Of a DNA stretch of 64,000 bases, positions 17,551 through 26,141 are shown piece after piece. The stretch lies in the NCBI GenBank assembly GCA_965207915.1, contig OZ242304.1:1798001-1862000 (forward strand), read 5' to 3'. The notes beneath the pieces were generated by a model, which was not told the origin of the DNA, ran no database searches, and saw only the letters and a list, made by a program, of their open reading frames with translations. The stretch is from VXNJ01 sp009840625 (GTDB lineage Bacteria > Chloroflexota > UBA11872 > VXNJ01). Within the stretch, counting starts at the first letter, position 1; every line of letters begins with the position of its first letter. A program made the translations under genes and the position numbers.

Positions 17551-18444
17551 TTGTCCGCATACCCCGAACGCGACCCCGATGCCGTGCCGGTGGTGCTGGA
17601 CACCGATACCGGCGACGACGTGGACGACGTGTTCGCGATCGCGTTGGCCGCCGTCAGTCCGCGCATCGATCTGCGCGCGGTTATCACCGCCCACGGCGAC
17701 ACCCAGGCGCGTGCCCGCCTGGCGCGACGGGTCCTGGAGGAATGCGGCCGGGATGACGTTCCGGTCTACGCGGGGGAAAGGCCCAACTACTCCGGACTGG
17801 CGGCAGGTACCTCGATGGATTCGGGTGCCGGTTTCGTGCCCGAGCGGGCCCGCGTGGAACCGGGCGACGGCGTCGACGCCCTCCTGGAAATGGTCAATCG
17901 TGCGCCCGGCCGAATCACCGTTTGCGCGGTCGGTCCGCTGACCAACCTGGCGCACGCGATCCGGCAGGACCCGAATTTCGCCACCAACGCCGCCCGGTTG
18001 CTGATCATGGGCGGCGAGTTTCCCGACGGACCCCGCGGGGAATACAACTTCAACTGCGATCCGGACGCGGCCCGGGTCGTGATCGAATCCGGAGCCGAGA
18101 CCTGGCTGGGCCTGATCGGCCCCACCCGCCGGGCCCAGATCGGGACCGCGGAGAGCGCCCGGATGCGCGATTCGGGATTGGCGATCGGAGCAAGTCTGGC
18201 CGGCATGTTGGATCAGTACCTGGCGGTCCGCGTCCGCGACCGGACCCCGATGTTCGACGGGGCCACGTTGGGCGAATTGATCTGGCCCGAACTCTACAGC
18301 TGGCGGGATGGCATGGTCGGGGCCGACGTCGAGTCCGGCCGGATGCGACTCCGCCGAGGGTCTAATCCGGCGCGCCTGATGGAAGACCTGGAACCGGACC
18401 GGTTCTGCGGGCTGATGTTGGACGCGATCCTGGCGCCCGCTTAA
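17551..18444 (+). CDS. Nucleoside hydrolase (IUNH family)
   Basis: Hydrolyses the N-glycosidic bond of nucleosides. VVLDTDTGDDVDDVFAIALA carries the Asp cluster that binds Ca2+ and ribose, VCAVGPLTNLAHAI is the second family motif, and LLIMGGEF the third. The length of 297 residues is normal. Start TTG 17551 has AGGA 8 bases upstream and lies 46 bases from the divergent ggt start. Substrate preference cannot be read from the sequence. Confidence 0.9.
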   Translation: MSAYPERDPDAVPVVLDTDTGDDVDDVFAIALAAVSPRIDLRAVITAHGDTQARARLARRVLEECGRDDVPVYAGERPNYSGLAAGTSMDSGAGFVPERARVEPGDGVDALLEMVNRAPGRITVCAVGPLTNLAHAIRQDPNFATNAARLLIMGGEFPDGPRGEYNFNCDPDAARVVIESGAETWLGLIGPTRRAQIGTAESARMRDSGLAIGASLAGMLDQYLAVRVRDRTPMFDGATLGELIWPELYSWRDGMVGADVESGRMRLRRGSNPARLMEDLEPDRFCGLMLDAILAPA

Positions 18445-18485
18445 GGTCAAATAGGGCGGCTCGCCTAGTTGGGAAGGGACGAGGA

Positions 18486-19415
18486 GTGGACGCAGGTCCG
18501 TTTCCGGCAATCCAAATCCAATCGCTGACCAAGTACTACGGGTCGACGCTGGCGCTCGACTCGATCGATTTGGAAGTCGGCCGCGGCGAAATCTTCGGGT
18601 TCCTCGGCCCCAACGGGGCGGGCAAATCGACCGCGATACGGGTGATGCTGGACCTGATCCGCCCGAGCGGCGGTTCGGTGCGGGTCTTCGGCCACGACTC
18701 CCGAGCCGATTCAATCCGCATCCGGGGAATGACCGGATACCTGCCGGGCGAAGCCAGCCACTACGACCAGCTGAGCGGTCGCGCAATGCTGGACCTGCTG
18801 GAATCGCTTTCCGGGCGGGCCGCAATTCGCCGCGATGAACTGCTGCACCGGCTGGACCTTGACCCCTCGGCGCGAATCGCCCGGTTCTCGCGCGGCATGA
18901 AGCAAAAGCTGGCGCTTGCCGGAGCGCTGCAGTCCGATCCACCGCTGTTGGTCCTGGATGAACCCACGACCGGCCTTGACCCCCTGATCCAACAGGAGCT
19001 GCACGGCTACCTGCAGGAAGCGGCCGGGCGCGGGACGACCGTGTTTTTCTCCTCGCACGTGCTCTCCGAGGTCGAGGAGCTCTGCGACCGGGTGGCGTTC
19101 ATCCGCGAGGGCAAGATCGTAGCCGTGGACCGCATTTCCGAATTGCGCAACCGGCTCGTGAAACCGGTCGAAGTTGAATTCGCCGAATCCGTCGACGCCG
19201 CCGAATTCGGGGAAATCGAGGGTGTGAGCGTAACGTCCGCGGAAGGATCGCGGCTGACGTTCGCGGTCACCTCGGGCATGGACGGGCTGGTGAAGGCATT
19301 GGCCGAGCGCACCGTGATCGACCTGGATTCGGTGCCGCCCTCGCTTGAGGAGACTTTCCTGCACCTCTATGAGTCCGACCGCCGCGGAAATTCGAAGGAG
19401 GCTGAAATTGAGTAG
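18486..19415 (+). CDS. ABC transporter ATP-binding protein
   Basis: A 309-residue ABC-2-type ATPase: Walker A GPNGAGKST near residue 40, a diverged signature RFSRGMKQKLALAGAL (Arg-Gly instead of Gly-Gly, common in the CcmA/NatA-like group), Walker B LLVLDEPTTGLDPLI, and H-loop FFSSHVLSEVEEL. GTG 18486 follows the strong ribosome site GGGACGAGG. The last three codons overlap the permease start, so the two subunits are coupled. Confidence 0.92.
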   Translation: MDAGPFPAIQIQSLTKYYGSTLALDSIDLEVGRGEIFGFLGPNGAGKSTAIRVMLDLIRPSGGSVRVFGHDSRADSIRIRGMTGYLPGEASHYDQLSGRAMLDLLESLSGRAAIRRDELLHRLDLDPSARIARFSRGMKQKLALAGALQSDPPLLVLDEPTTGLDPLIQQELHGYLQEAAGRGTTVFFSSHVLSEVEELCDRVAFIREGKIVAVDRISELRNRLVKPVEVEFAESVDAAEFGEIEGVSVTSAEGSRLTFAVTSGMDGLVKALAERTVIDLDSVPPSLEETFLHLYESDRRGNSKEAEIE

Positions 19416-20283
19416 CCCAGATATCACGGCCCAATCCGGCGCCCCGGAACTGCGGACCCCCGGGCTCGCCGCGGCCCGCGGAATCATGTTGTCGTCGATG
19501 CGCACCCGTCGCACCGGCACGTTCTGGTTCGCCATTGCCGGCGGACTGATCGCGTTCGCAATCGGCATGCTCTACGAGGTGATCCTGGCGGCGATCGATC
19601 TGACCAGCTACCTGAACGAATTCCCGCCCGAGATGCTGGCCGCATTCGGGATGTCCTCGTCGGTGCTCGGTTCGTCGGAAATCTCTTACGCCGGGTTCAT
19701 GTCGTTTGAATTCTTCCCGTGGTTCGGCGTGGCGCTGGTCGTATACGCGCTGGTTGCCTCGGGATCCCAGATCGCCGGCGAGGTTGAACGGGGCACCATC
19801 GACGTAGTGCTCTCTTCGCCGGTGCCGCGCTGGGTATTTGCCCTTTCCAAGTACCTGGGGTTGCTGGTGCCGCTTCTGCTGATCGGTCTCAGTTGCGTCC
19901 TTTTTTCGATCGTCGCCGGGCTGCTCCAGGGAGTCGAGCTGCCGATTGCGAGATTTCTCTACACCGGAATCATCATGGGAATGTTGGGCGGCGCATTCGC
20001 CAGCGTGGGGGTGCTCTTTTCGGTACTCTGGCTCTCATCCCAGCGTGCCCAGATCGCCCTGGCCGTCATCGTGATTGGCCAATACGTGATGGACGTTGTA
20101 TCCAAGATCTCCGACGACTGGGAATTCTTGGGTCGATACACCCTGTTCCACTACTACGATGTCGGCCTAATACTCGAGGGCTTCGAGTGGACCTGGGCGC
20201 CGCTGATCATTTACAGCGCGGTGGCCGCGATAGGACTGGTGGCGACCGTCGTGTTCTTCGAGCGGCGCGACTTGGCCGCTTGA
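19408..20283 (+). CDS. ABC transporter permease
   Basis: A 291-residue ABC-2-type permease with six predicted membrane spans (FWFAIAGGLIAFAIGMLY is the first) and the SGSQIAGEVERGTIDVVLSS segment characteristic of ABC-2 permeases. TTG 19408 is taken as the start because AGGAGG sits at 19396-19401, 6 bases upstream; an earlier ATG in frame lies inside the ATPase gene. It forms an exporter of unknown substrate with the preceding ATPase. Confidence 0.87.
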   Translation: MSSPDITAQSGAPELRTPGLAAARGIMLSSMRTRRTGTFWFAIAGGLIAFAIGMLYEVILAAIDLTSYLNEFPPEMLAAFGMSSSVLGSSEISYAGFMSFEFFPWFGVALVVYALVASGSQIAGEVERGTIDVVLSSPVPRWVFALSKYLGLLVPLLLIGLSCVLFSIVAGLLQGVELPIARFLYTGIIMGMLGGAFASVGVLFSVLWLSSQRAQIALAVIVIGQYVMDVVSKISDDWEFLGRYTLFHYYDVGLILEGFEWTWAPLIIYSAVAAIGLVATVVFFERRDLAA

Positions 20284-20286
20284 CTT

Positions 20287-20308
20287 CCGGACCGCCGCGG
20301 CGGTCCGG
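20287..20308. terminator. 22-base palindrome between convergent genes
   Basis: A perfect 22-base self-complementary sequence (CCGGACCGCCG and its inverse) lies in the 33-base gap between the 3' ends of the ABC permease and dnaN. Neither side has a T-run, so bidirectional termination or mRNA end protection is inferred. Confidence 0.45.
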
Positions 20309-20316
20309 AGCCCGTG

Positions 20317-21447
20317 TCAGCGGGCCACGTGCATGGGCATGATCACCTGGCAATAGGTCGGATCGGCGTCGGCGGCGAAGAGCCCGGGATTGGTTGAGCC
20401 GGAAAGCCTGATTTCGATCGCATCGGATTCAACCAGCGCGACCATGTCGCTGAGGAATTTCGAGTTGAAAGCGATCACCGAGTTTTCGCCCTCGATGCTG
20501 GCGTTGATCCGCTCCTCGTGATTCCCCACCTCGGCCGAATTTGACGAGACCAGCAAACCCCCTGGCTCCTCGGTTTCGAGCTGGATGACGCGCGATCCGG
20601 TCCGGGCAAATATCGACGCGAGCCGGGTGGCCATTTCCAGATTGCCGCGCGGGACGATCACCCGGGTCGTATGCTCCTGCGGGATGAGCGATTCGAAATT
20701 GGGGTACTGCTCTTCGATCAGGTTGGAAATCAGGGTGACCGATCCGATGTCGAACTGAATGTGCGAACGCGAATCGGCAATCTTGATCGAGACCTCGTCG
20801 GGATGGGAACCCAGGATTCGTGAAAGCTCCTGCAGGGACCCCTGCGGGACTACCACTTCCACGTTGTCGGTCACGCCGGTGTCGCAATCCAGGCGCTTGA
20901 CCGCCAGCCGATAACCGTCGGCCGCGGCCAATACCAGTTCGTCGGGCCGAATCGAGATGCAGACTCCCGCCAGCACCGGTCGCGAAGTGTCGCCGCAGCA
21001 GCTCACCGTCACGTCGATCATCCGTTTGAGCAGCGCGGGGTCGACGCTCAGAATGGGATCGGCGGCAACTTCGGGCAAGGGCGGGAACTCCTCCGAATCG
21101 ATCCCTTTGAAAGCCGAGTCCGACCGTTCCGCCACGATCTTGAGTTCAAGCCGTTCGGCATCGGTTTCGAGATCGATGGGTCCGGGCGGCAGCGAGCTGA
21201 TGTATTCGACCAGCAGCCGGGCCGGCACCGTGATCGAGCCGGCGACATCGACCTGGCAATCGAGCGATTCCGTGACCGCCATCTCGGTGTTGGTGCCAAC
21301 CAGCCGCAATCGGCCGTCGCCGGCGGTAAGCAGAACGTTGGCCAGTACCGGCAGCGATGGACGACCCGCGACCGCGCGCGACACCGTGCCCAGCGCCCTG
21401 GCCAGCAGGTCTTGGGCGCAATTGATCTTCAATTGACCGTCCGTCAT
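20317..21447 (-). CDS. dnaN: DNA polymerase III beta sliding clamp
   Basis: The 376-residue processivity clamp: three repeated clamp domains, N-terminal KINCAQDLLARALGTVSRAV, central FPPLPEV and AADGYRLAVKRL, and C-terminal YCQVIMPMHVAR, the usual YxxMPMR-like end. ATG 21447 fits the family start; the frame extends to 21564 but that stretch is unlike any clamp. No dnaA or recF neighbour is visible, so this is not evidence for an adjacent origin. Confidence 0.95.
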   Translation of the reverse strand: MTDGQLKINCAQDLLARALGTVSRAVAGRPSLPVLANVLLTAGDGRLRLVGTNTEMAVTESLDCQVDVAGSITVPARLLVEYISSLPPGPIDLETDAERLELKIVAERSDSAFKGIDSEEFPPLPEVAADPILSVDPALLKRMIDVTVSCCGDTSRPVLAGVCISIRPDELVLAAADGYRLAVKRLDCDTGVTDNVEVVVPQGSLQELSRILGSHPDEVSIKIADSRSHIQFDIGSVTLISNLIEEQYPNFESLIPQEHTTRVIVPRGNLEMATRLASIFARTGSRVIQLETEEPGGLLVSSNSAEVGNHEERINASIEGENSVIAFNSKFLSDMVALVESDAIEIRLSGSTNPGLFAADADPTYCQVIMPMHVAR

Positions 21448-21563
21448 CTTGGCTGAGGTGGAGCCAATTATTACCCGACCCTTAAGACTCCGCCGGGGAG
21501 TGACTACACCCCTAGTCCGGCCAAATAAAATCGATCTCGCCTTGCCCAAGTAAAGTCCTGGCA

Positions 21564-22169
21564 TTGTCCGTCCAAACCTCGCGCCGCCCCTCGCTTGCCC
21601 CGCTCCGAATATTGCTGGCGGAGGATGAGACGATCATCCGCCTGGATCTTCGTGAACGGCTCGAAAACCTCGGACACCGGATCGTTGCCGATGTCGCCGA
21701 CGGCCAGACTGCCGTGAATCTGGCCCGCGAGATGCGGCCGGACGTGGTCGTGATGGACATCAAGATGCCCTGCCTGGACGGGATCGCCGCCGCCGAGCAG
21801 CTCACCCGCGGGGCGGTCGCCCCGGTGGTGCTGGTTACCGCGTTCTCCGACCGCGAACTGGTTGAGCAGGCGATCGGCGCCGGCGTAATGGCCTACGTGC
21901 TCAAGCCGATCCGCGACAACGATCTGATGCCGGCGATCGGAGTGGCGGTATCCCGATTCCGCGAGTACCGCTTGCTGGTCAAAGAAGTCGACGACCTCAA
22001 CGAACGCTTGGAGACACGCAAGCTGATCGAGCGCGCCAAGGGGTTGCTGATGAGCAAGCATTCGATCACCGAACAGGACGCATTCCAGCGCATACAGCGG
22101 CTCAGCATGGACCGGCGTATCCCGATGAAACAGGTAGCCAAGGCGCTGCTGCTGGCCGAAAACCTGTAG
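21564..22169 (+). CDS. Response regulator with ANTAR RNA-binding domain
   Basis: A 201-residue AmiR/NasT-type antiterminator. The receiver domain spans residues 12-130, with EDET acidic pocket, phospho-acceptor Asp in VVVMDIKMP, Thr in VTAFSD and Lys in YVLKPI. The ANTAR domain follows, with LIERAKGLLMSKHSITEQDAF as its hallmark. ANTAR proteins bind paired hexaloop hairpins in leader RNAs. No partner kinase is adjacent. The start is TTG 21564 without an obvious ribosome site. Confidence 0.9.
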   Translation: MSVQTSRRPSLAPLRILLAEDETIIRLDLRERLENLGHRIVADVADGQTAVNLAREMRPDVVVMDIKMPCLDGIAAAEQLTRGAVAPVVLVTAFSDRELVEQAIGAGVMAYVLKPIRDNDLMPAIGVAVSRFREYRLLVKEVDDLNERLETRKLIERAKGLLMSKHSITEQDAFQRIQRLSMDRRIPMKQVAKALLLAENL

Positions 22170-22212
22170 GCGCGGCGGACCAAAACCCGTCCGCGGAGCG
22201 TTCACCAGAGCC

Positions 22213-24882
22213 ATGCCGAATTGGCGACGAGCTCGAATCGCCTTGACGGGCCGACCGGCCCTGTTGACGGTCCTGGGATTCAGCCTGGCCCTGGTGCTGT
22301 TTTACCGGCGTTTCCTGTTCGAAGGCCTGGTGCCCGGGAGCTACGACTTCCAGAACTACGCCTTCGCCAATCTCGCCCACCTCTACCAGGCATTGGGCGA
22401 GGGCCGGCTGCCGCTGTGGGACCCCTACCGGTTCGTAGGCGTCCCGTTTCTGGCCAATCCCCAGGCGGGGGTGTTTTACCCGGCAAACCTGGCCCTCGCC
22501 TGGCTGGAACCGGTGTACGCGTTGACTGCCACGGTGCTGATCCACTCGTGGATCGCCGGGATCGGAATGGTCGCGTTCGCCCGTTCCAGCCTGCGCTGTG
22601 GCTGGGTCGGGTCGCTGGTGGCCGGACTGGCGTTCGCCTTCGGCGGTTACATGGCGGCCCGGATCGGACTGCCCAACCAGCTGGCGGTCATCGCGTGGTT
22701 GCCCTGGGTATTGCTGGTCGGCGACCGCCTGGTCGAACGGCCGCGGGTCCTCGGGACCGGGATCCTCGCGCTGCTGCTGGCGCTGCAGTACCTGGGTGGC
22801 CACTTCCAGGCCCAGTACATTTCGCTGGCTCTGTGCGGACTTTACCTGGCCGCGCGAATGTTCAGGATTTCGTTCGTTTCCGGCGCCGAGGTCATCCCGA
22901 GGTTGGCGCGGTCACTTGCCGGGCTCGCGGCCGCCGCCGCGCTGGGGATCGGCCTGAGCGCTGTTCAAATCCTGCCGACGCTGGGTCTGCGCGAACTCTC
23001 GCTGCGGCAGGAAGCGCTGCCCATCTGGCACCAGAACGCTTTCGCCTTGCCAAAGTCGGCCATCGGGCAAGCCCTGCTGCCCTCCTTCGTCGAACGCGGC
23101 CTGAGCGAGGAGTTCCTGGGCTACGTCGGCTTGCTGGCGCTTTGGCTGGCGGGCCTGGCGCTGCTTGATAGGACCCGTCGGTTCGAGGCCTTCGTCCTGC
23201 TGGGGTTGGCGATCCTCGGGGGATGGATCGCATTGGGCACGGCAACTCCGCTGTTTGGCCTGCTATCCGATCATCTGCCCGGATTCGACCTGTTCCGGGT
23301 CCCGGCCCGCTGGCTGCTACTTACTTGTTTCGGTCTGGCCGCGCTGGCCGCCATCGGGACCGACTACGCGACCAACCTGGCGCAGACGCGGTGGTATCCC
23401 GCCGCCGGGCGGGCGCTCGCGACGACCGGCGCGGTTGGCGCCAGCGCGGCGTTCACCAGCTGGGGTCTAGGGTGGTCCTCCGATCTTCAACTGGCGGCCT
23501 GGCTGGCCGGCGGAGCGGTGGCGTTTCTGGTGCTGCGCTACTGCGCCTACGGCGGTCTGCCCGGATCGATCGTATTGCCCGGATTCCTGATCCTGGAACT
23601 GATCCTGGCCCAGCACGCGCTCGATGCCAACAAACTGGCCACGCCGCCGCGGGCCTATCTCGAGCCCGGCCCGGTCGCCGCCCGACTGGAGAGCGGAGCC
23701 GGCGCCCCGCGCGTGCTTTCGGTGGCCGACACGTTCTATCAGGTCGAGGCGCGCCGCTTCTACCAGGAAGGGCATCTGGAATACGGGCACTACGGGGCGG
23801 CCGTGCTGGAGGCTTTTGCTTCAACCGTCAAATACCGCGATTCGCTTTCGCCCAACCAATCCTCGGCGCTGCGCGTACCGAGTCCCGACGGCTACGGCGG
23901 GGGCCTGTTGCCGCTGCGCCGCTACGTTGCTTTTCGCGACCTGCAACTCCCGGCCCGGCCCGGCGCCGAGGATTCCCGCCTGCAGCACGAGTTCGTGATC
24001 CGCGAACGGTTTCCCAACGAAGGATTCCTGCGTTCGCTGGGAACCGGCACGGTGATTGCCGACAACTGGTCGGACTTGAGCGCCGATCTCGGCTACCGCG
24101 CCCCATTGCGGCTCAATGTCGATACGTCCGCCGCGTTGCCGGTCGGCGGGCAACTGGTCCTTTCGCTGGACGAACCAGTTAAAGCCGATGCGGTCGCCCT
24201 GGCGATCGAGGGCCGTCATGCCGGCCCGATAGCGTCACTCTACGCCACGTCGAGCGATGGCTCCGAACGCGCGCTGGGGTACTTTGCTTCCGAAGTGGGC
24301 CCTGTCCAGACCTTCGCGCTGGCCGAACCCGGAGAGATCCGCTCGCTGCGGCTCGAGGCGGATGCCGCGCTGGAGCTTACCGCGGTAAGCCTGCTCGATG
24401 GAAGTCGCGTCCATGCCATCCCCCTGGCCGGCATCATCGCGCAGCCCGACGGACTCGCCTACGGTCCGGCATTCGATCTTGAGGAGATTGGATCGGTGCG
24501 GATTTACCGAATGCGCGATCCGGCCAATCTGGTGGAATTACGCGGGGGGCCGACCGGACCGGTAAGTTCCGGGGCGGCGGTCCTGAACGCTTCGACGCCG
24601 GAGCGCATGGAGGTGTTGGTTGACGACCCTGGCGGCGGATTGCTGGTCGCGCGGCAAAGCCACTATCCCGGTTGGCAGGTCCTGGTCGACGGGACCGAAG
24701 CGCCGCTCCTGATGGTGGACTCGCTGTATCTGGGCGTGCAGGTCCCGCCGGGCCGGCACCGCGTAGTGTTCGAGTACGAGGAACCGCGTTTAGATGCGGG
24801 GGCCGCGATCAGCGTCGCCTCTGCGCTGGCGGTTGGCGCCCTCCTGATCCTTGGTTTGGTGCGCCGGCGGAGGCCGGATTGA
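22213..24882 (+). CDS. YfhO-family polytopic membrane protein
   Basis: An 889-residue protein with about 12 membrane helices in its first 470 residues, a large soluble region, and one C-terminal helix (ISVASALAVGALLILGLV). The segments PLWDPYRFVGVPFLANPQAG and GFDLFRVPARWL, and the C-terminal YPGWQVLVDG with PPGRHRVVFEYE, match the YfhO/GT-C-like family, thought to glycosylate cell-envelope polymers or lipoteichoic acid. It is followed with a 4-base overlap by a glycosyltransferase, supporting an envelope-glycan role. The substrate is unknown. Confidence 0.85.
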   Translation: MPNWRRARIALTGRPALLTVLGFSLALVLFYRRFLFEGLVPGSYDFQNYAFANLAHLYQALGEGRLPLWDPYRFVGVPFLANPQAGVFYPANLALAWLEPVYALTATVLIHSWIAGIGMVAFARSSLRCGWVGSLVAGLAFAFGGYMAARIGLPNQLAVIAWLPWVLLVGDRLVERPRVLGTGILALLLALQYLGGHFQAQYISLALCGLYLAARMFRISFVSGAEVIPRLARSLAGLAAAAALGIGLSAVQILPTLGLRELSLRQEALPIWHQNAFALPKSAIGQALLPSFVERGLSEEFLGYVGLLALWLAGLALLDRTRRFEAFVLLGLAILGGWIALGTATPLFGLLSDHLPGFDLFRVPARWLLLTCFGLAALAAIGTDYATNLAQTRWYPAAGRALATTGAVGASAAFTSWGLGWSSDLQLAAWLAGGAVAFLVLRYCAYGGLPGSIVLPGFLILELILAQHALDANKLATPPRAYLEPGPVAARLESGAGAPRVLSVADTFYQVEARRFYQEGHLEYGHYGAAVLEAFASTVKYRDSLSPNQSSALRVPSPDGYGGGLLPLRRYVAFRDLQLPARPGAEDSRLQHEFVIRERFPNEGFLRSLGTGTVIADNWSDLSADLGYRAPLRLNVDTSAALPVGGQLVLSLDEPVKADAVALAIEGRHAGPIASLYATSSDGSERALGYFASEVGPVQTFALAEPGEIRSLRLEADAALELTAVSLLDGSRVHAIPLAGIIAQPDGLAYGPAFDLEEIGSVRIYRMRDPANLVELRGGPTGPVSSGAAVLNASTPERMEVLVDDPGGGLLVARQSHYPGWQVLVDGTEAPLLMVDSLYLGVQVPPGRHRVVFEYEEPRLDAGAAISVASALAVGALLILGLVRRRRPD

Positions 24883-26096
24883 GCGGGCTTCGGATCGGCA
24901 TGCTGGCGCCGGTGCCGCTGACGTCCACCGGGACCACCGCCGCGCGAGTGCTGCCGATGGCGCGGGCCCTGGCCGCCGCTGGGCACAGCGTCGATGTGCA
25001 CGTGCCCGCGTATATGGGCACGGAATCTGACCAGGCGAACCCGAAGCTCGCCGGTCTCGCAACCGTCGGGCCCTGCCGCTGGCCGCTGATCGGCAGCTGG
25101 CTTACCGGACTGGCGTTGGCCCTGGTCGGGGCTTGGCGGCTGAGCCGCGGCGGCTACGACGTCGTCCACCTATTCCGGCCGACCGGCGCGACCGGCTTCG
25201 CCGCCGCGCTGCTTTGGATCCTGCGTCCGGGCCCGGCGGTGGTCCTGGACGCGGATGCCTACGAGGGTGCCGCCGCTATGTCGCCGCTGGAATTTCCTTC
25301 GATTGTTCGCCGCTGGTGGGCCGACCTGCAGGAGCATACTTACCGGCGAACCAACGACGCTTTCACCGCCGCCAGCGGGTTCCTGCTGCGCCGCGGCGGC
25401 CAAAACCGGCTGCAGGCCCAGATCCCGAATTTCGCGGACCCGGTCCGGCACCGGAATTGGTCCCGGCCGGGGCTGCGCAATCAGGGGCGCGCGGCGCTGG
25501 GGATCCCGGACAGGTCGCCGGCTGTGCTCATCTACACCCGGTTCGCCGAATATCCCATCGATTCATACGCCGAGCTGGTGGAAGCCATCCGGGATATGGT
25601 TCCGGCAGCGGTGGTCATGGTCCTGGGGGACGGCGACCGCGGTGAGGCCGAGCGGCTTCACAAGGCTCTCGTCCGCAAGGGCCTCGAACAGGGCGTTCTG
25701 CAATTGGGCTGGACCGACGCCGATCTGTTGCCGGCCATCCTGGCCAGTTGCGACGCCGCCTGCATGCCGGCGCTGGATACCGTAGCCAACGCCGCCGCCT
25801 GTCCGGTCCGCTACGTCGACCTGCTAACCGCCGGTCTGCCGATCGTTGCCCACAACGTCGGCGAGGCCTCGACCTACGTCATGCCGGGCCGCAACGGTCG
25901 GCTGTTGCCGGCGGGCGGCAGCGCCCGCAGCATGGCCCGCGCGTTGCGGGAGCTGCTGCTGCGGCCGCGTGACCGAGACCTGGACTATTACTCGCGAATG
26001 CGAATCGAGGGCGATCTGGCCCCTATAAATGCCGCCCGGAGCCTGGAGAGGATCTACGCTCGGGCTATCGCGCTCCGCAGACCCGCCCACAACTGA
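24879..26096 (+). CDS. Family 4-like glycosyltransferase (GT-B)
   Basis: A 405-residue GT-B protein. The N-terminal Rossmann half begins IGMLAPVPLTSTGTTAARVLP with VLPMARALAAAGHSVDV, and the C-terminal half has AVLIYTRFAEYPIDSYAELV and the GT4-type nucleotide-sugar region TAGLPIVAHNVGEASTYV. TTG 24879 is selected: GGAGG lies 5 bases upstream and it overlaps the YfhO-like stop. An ATG at 24900 is the next option. It likely modifies the same envelope glycan as its neighbour. Confidence 0.82.
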   Translation: MSGLRIGMLAPVPLTSTGTTAARVLPMARALAAAGHSVDVHVPAYMGTESDQANPKLAGLATVGPCRWPLIGSWLTGLALALVGAWRLSRGGYDVVHLFRPTGATGFAAALLWILRPGPAVVLDADAYEGAAAMSPLEFPSIVRRWWADLQEHTYRRTNDAFTAASGFLLRRGGQNRLQAQIPNFADPVRHRNWSRPGLRNQGRAALGIPDRSPAVLIYTRFAEYPIDSYAELVEAIRDMVPAAVVMVLGDGDRGEAERLHKALVRKGLEQGVLQLGWTDADLLPAILASCDAACMPALDTVANAAACPVRYVDLLTAGLPIVAHNVGEASTYVMPGRNGRLLPAGGSARSMARALRELLLRPRDRDLDYYSRMRIEGDLAPINAARSLERIYARAIALRRPAHN

Positions 26097-26141
26097 CAAG
26101 CGCCTTCGCCGCGGGCCCGAACGTTCGCGAGACCCAACCGG

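Noticed and set aside
17539..18942. 467-codon minus-strand frame across the nucleoside hydrolase and the next gene
   Set aside because: Low-complexity Arg/Pro-rich translation and antisense to two well-supported genes.
20317..21447. Replication origin near dnaN
   Set aside because: No dnaA, recF, gyrB or DnaA-box cluster is visible around dnaN.
26117..26126. Palindrome CGAACGTTCG as a LexA box
   Set aside because: Gram-positive LexA boxes need four bases between CGAAC and GTTCG; here there are none, and the site lies between convergent 3' ends.
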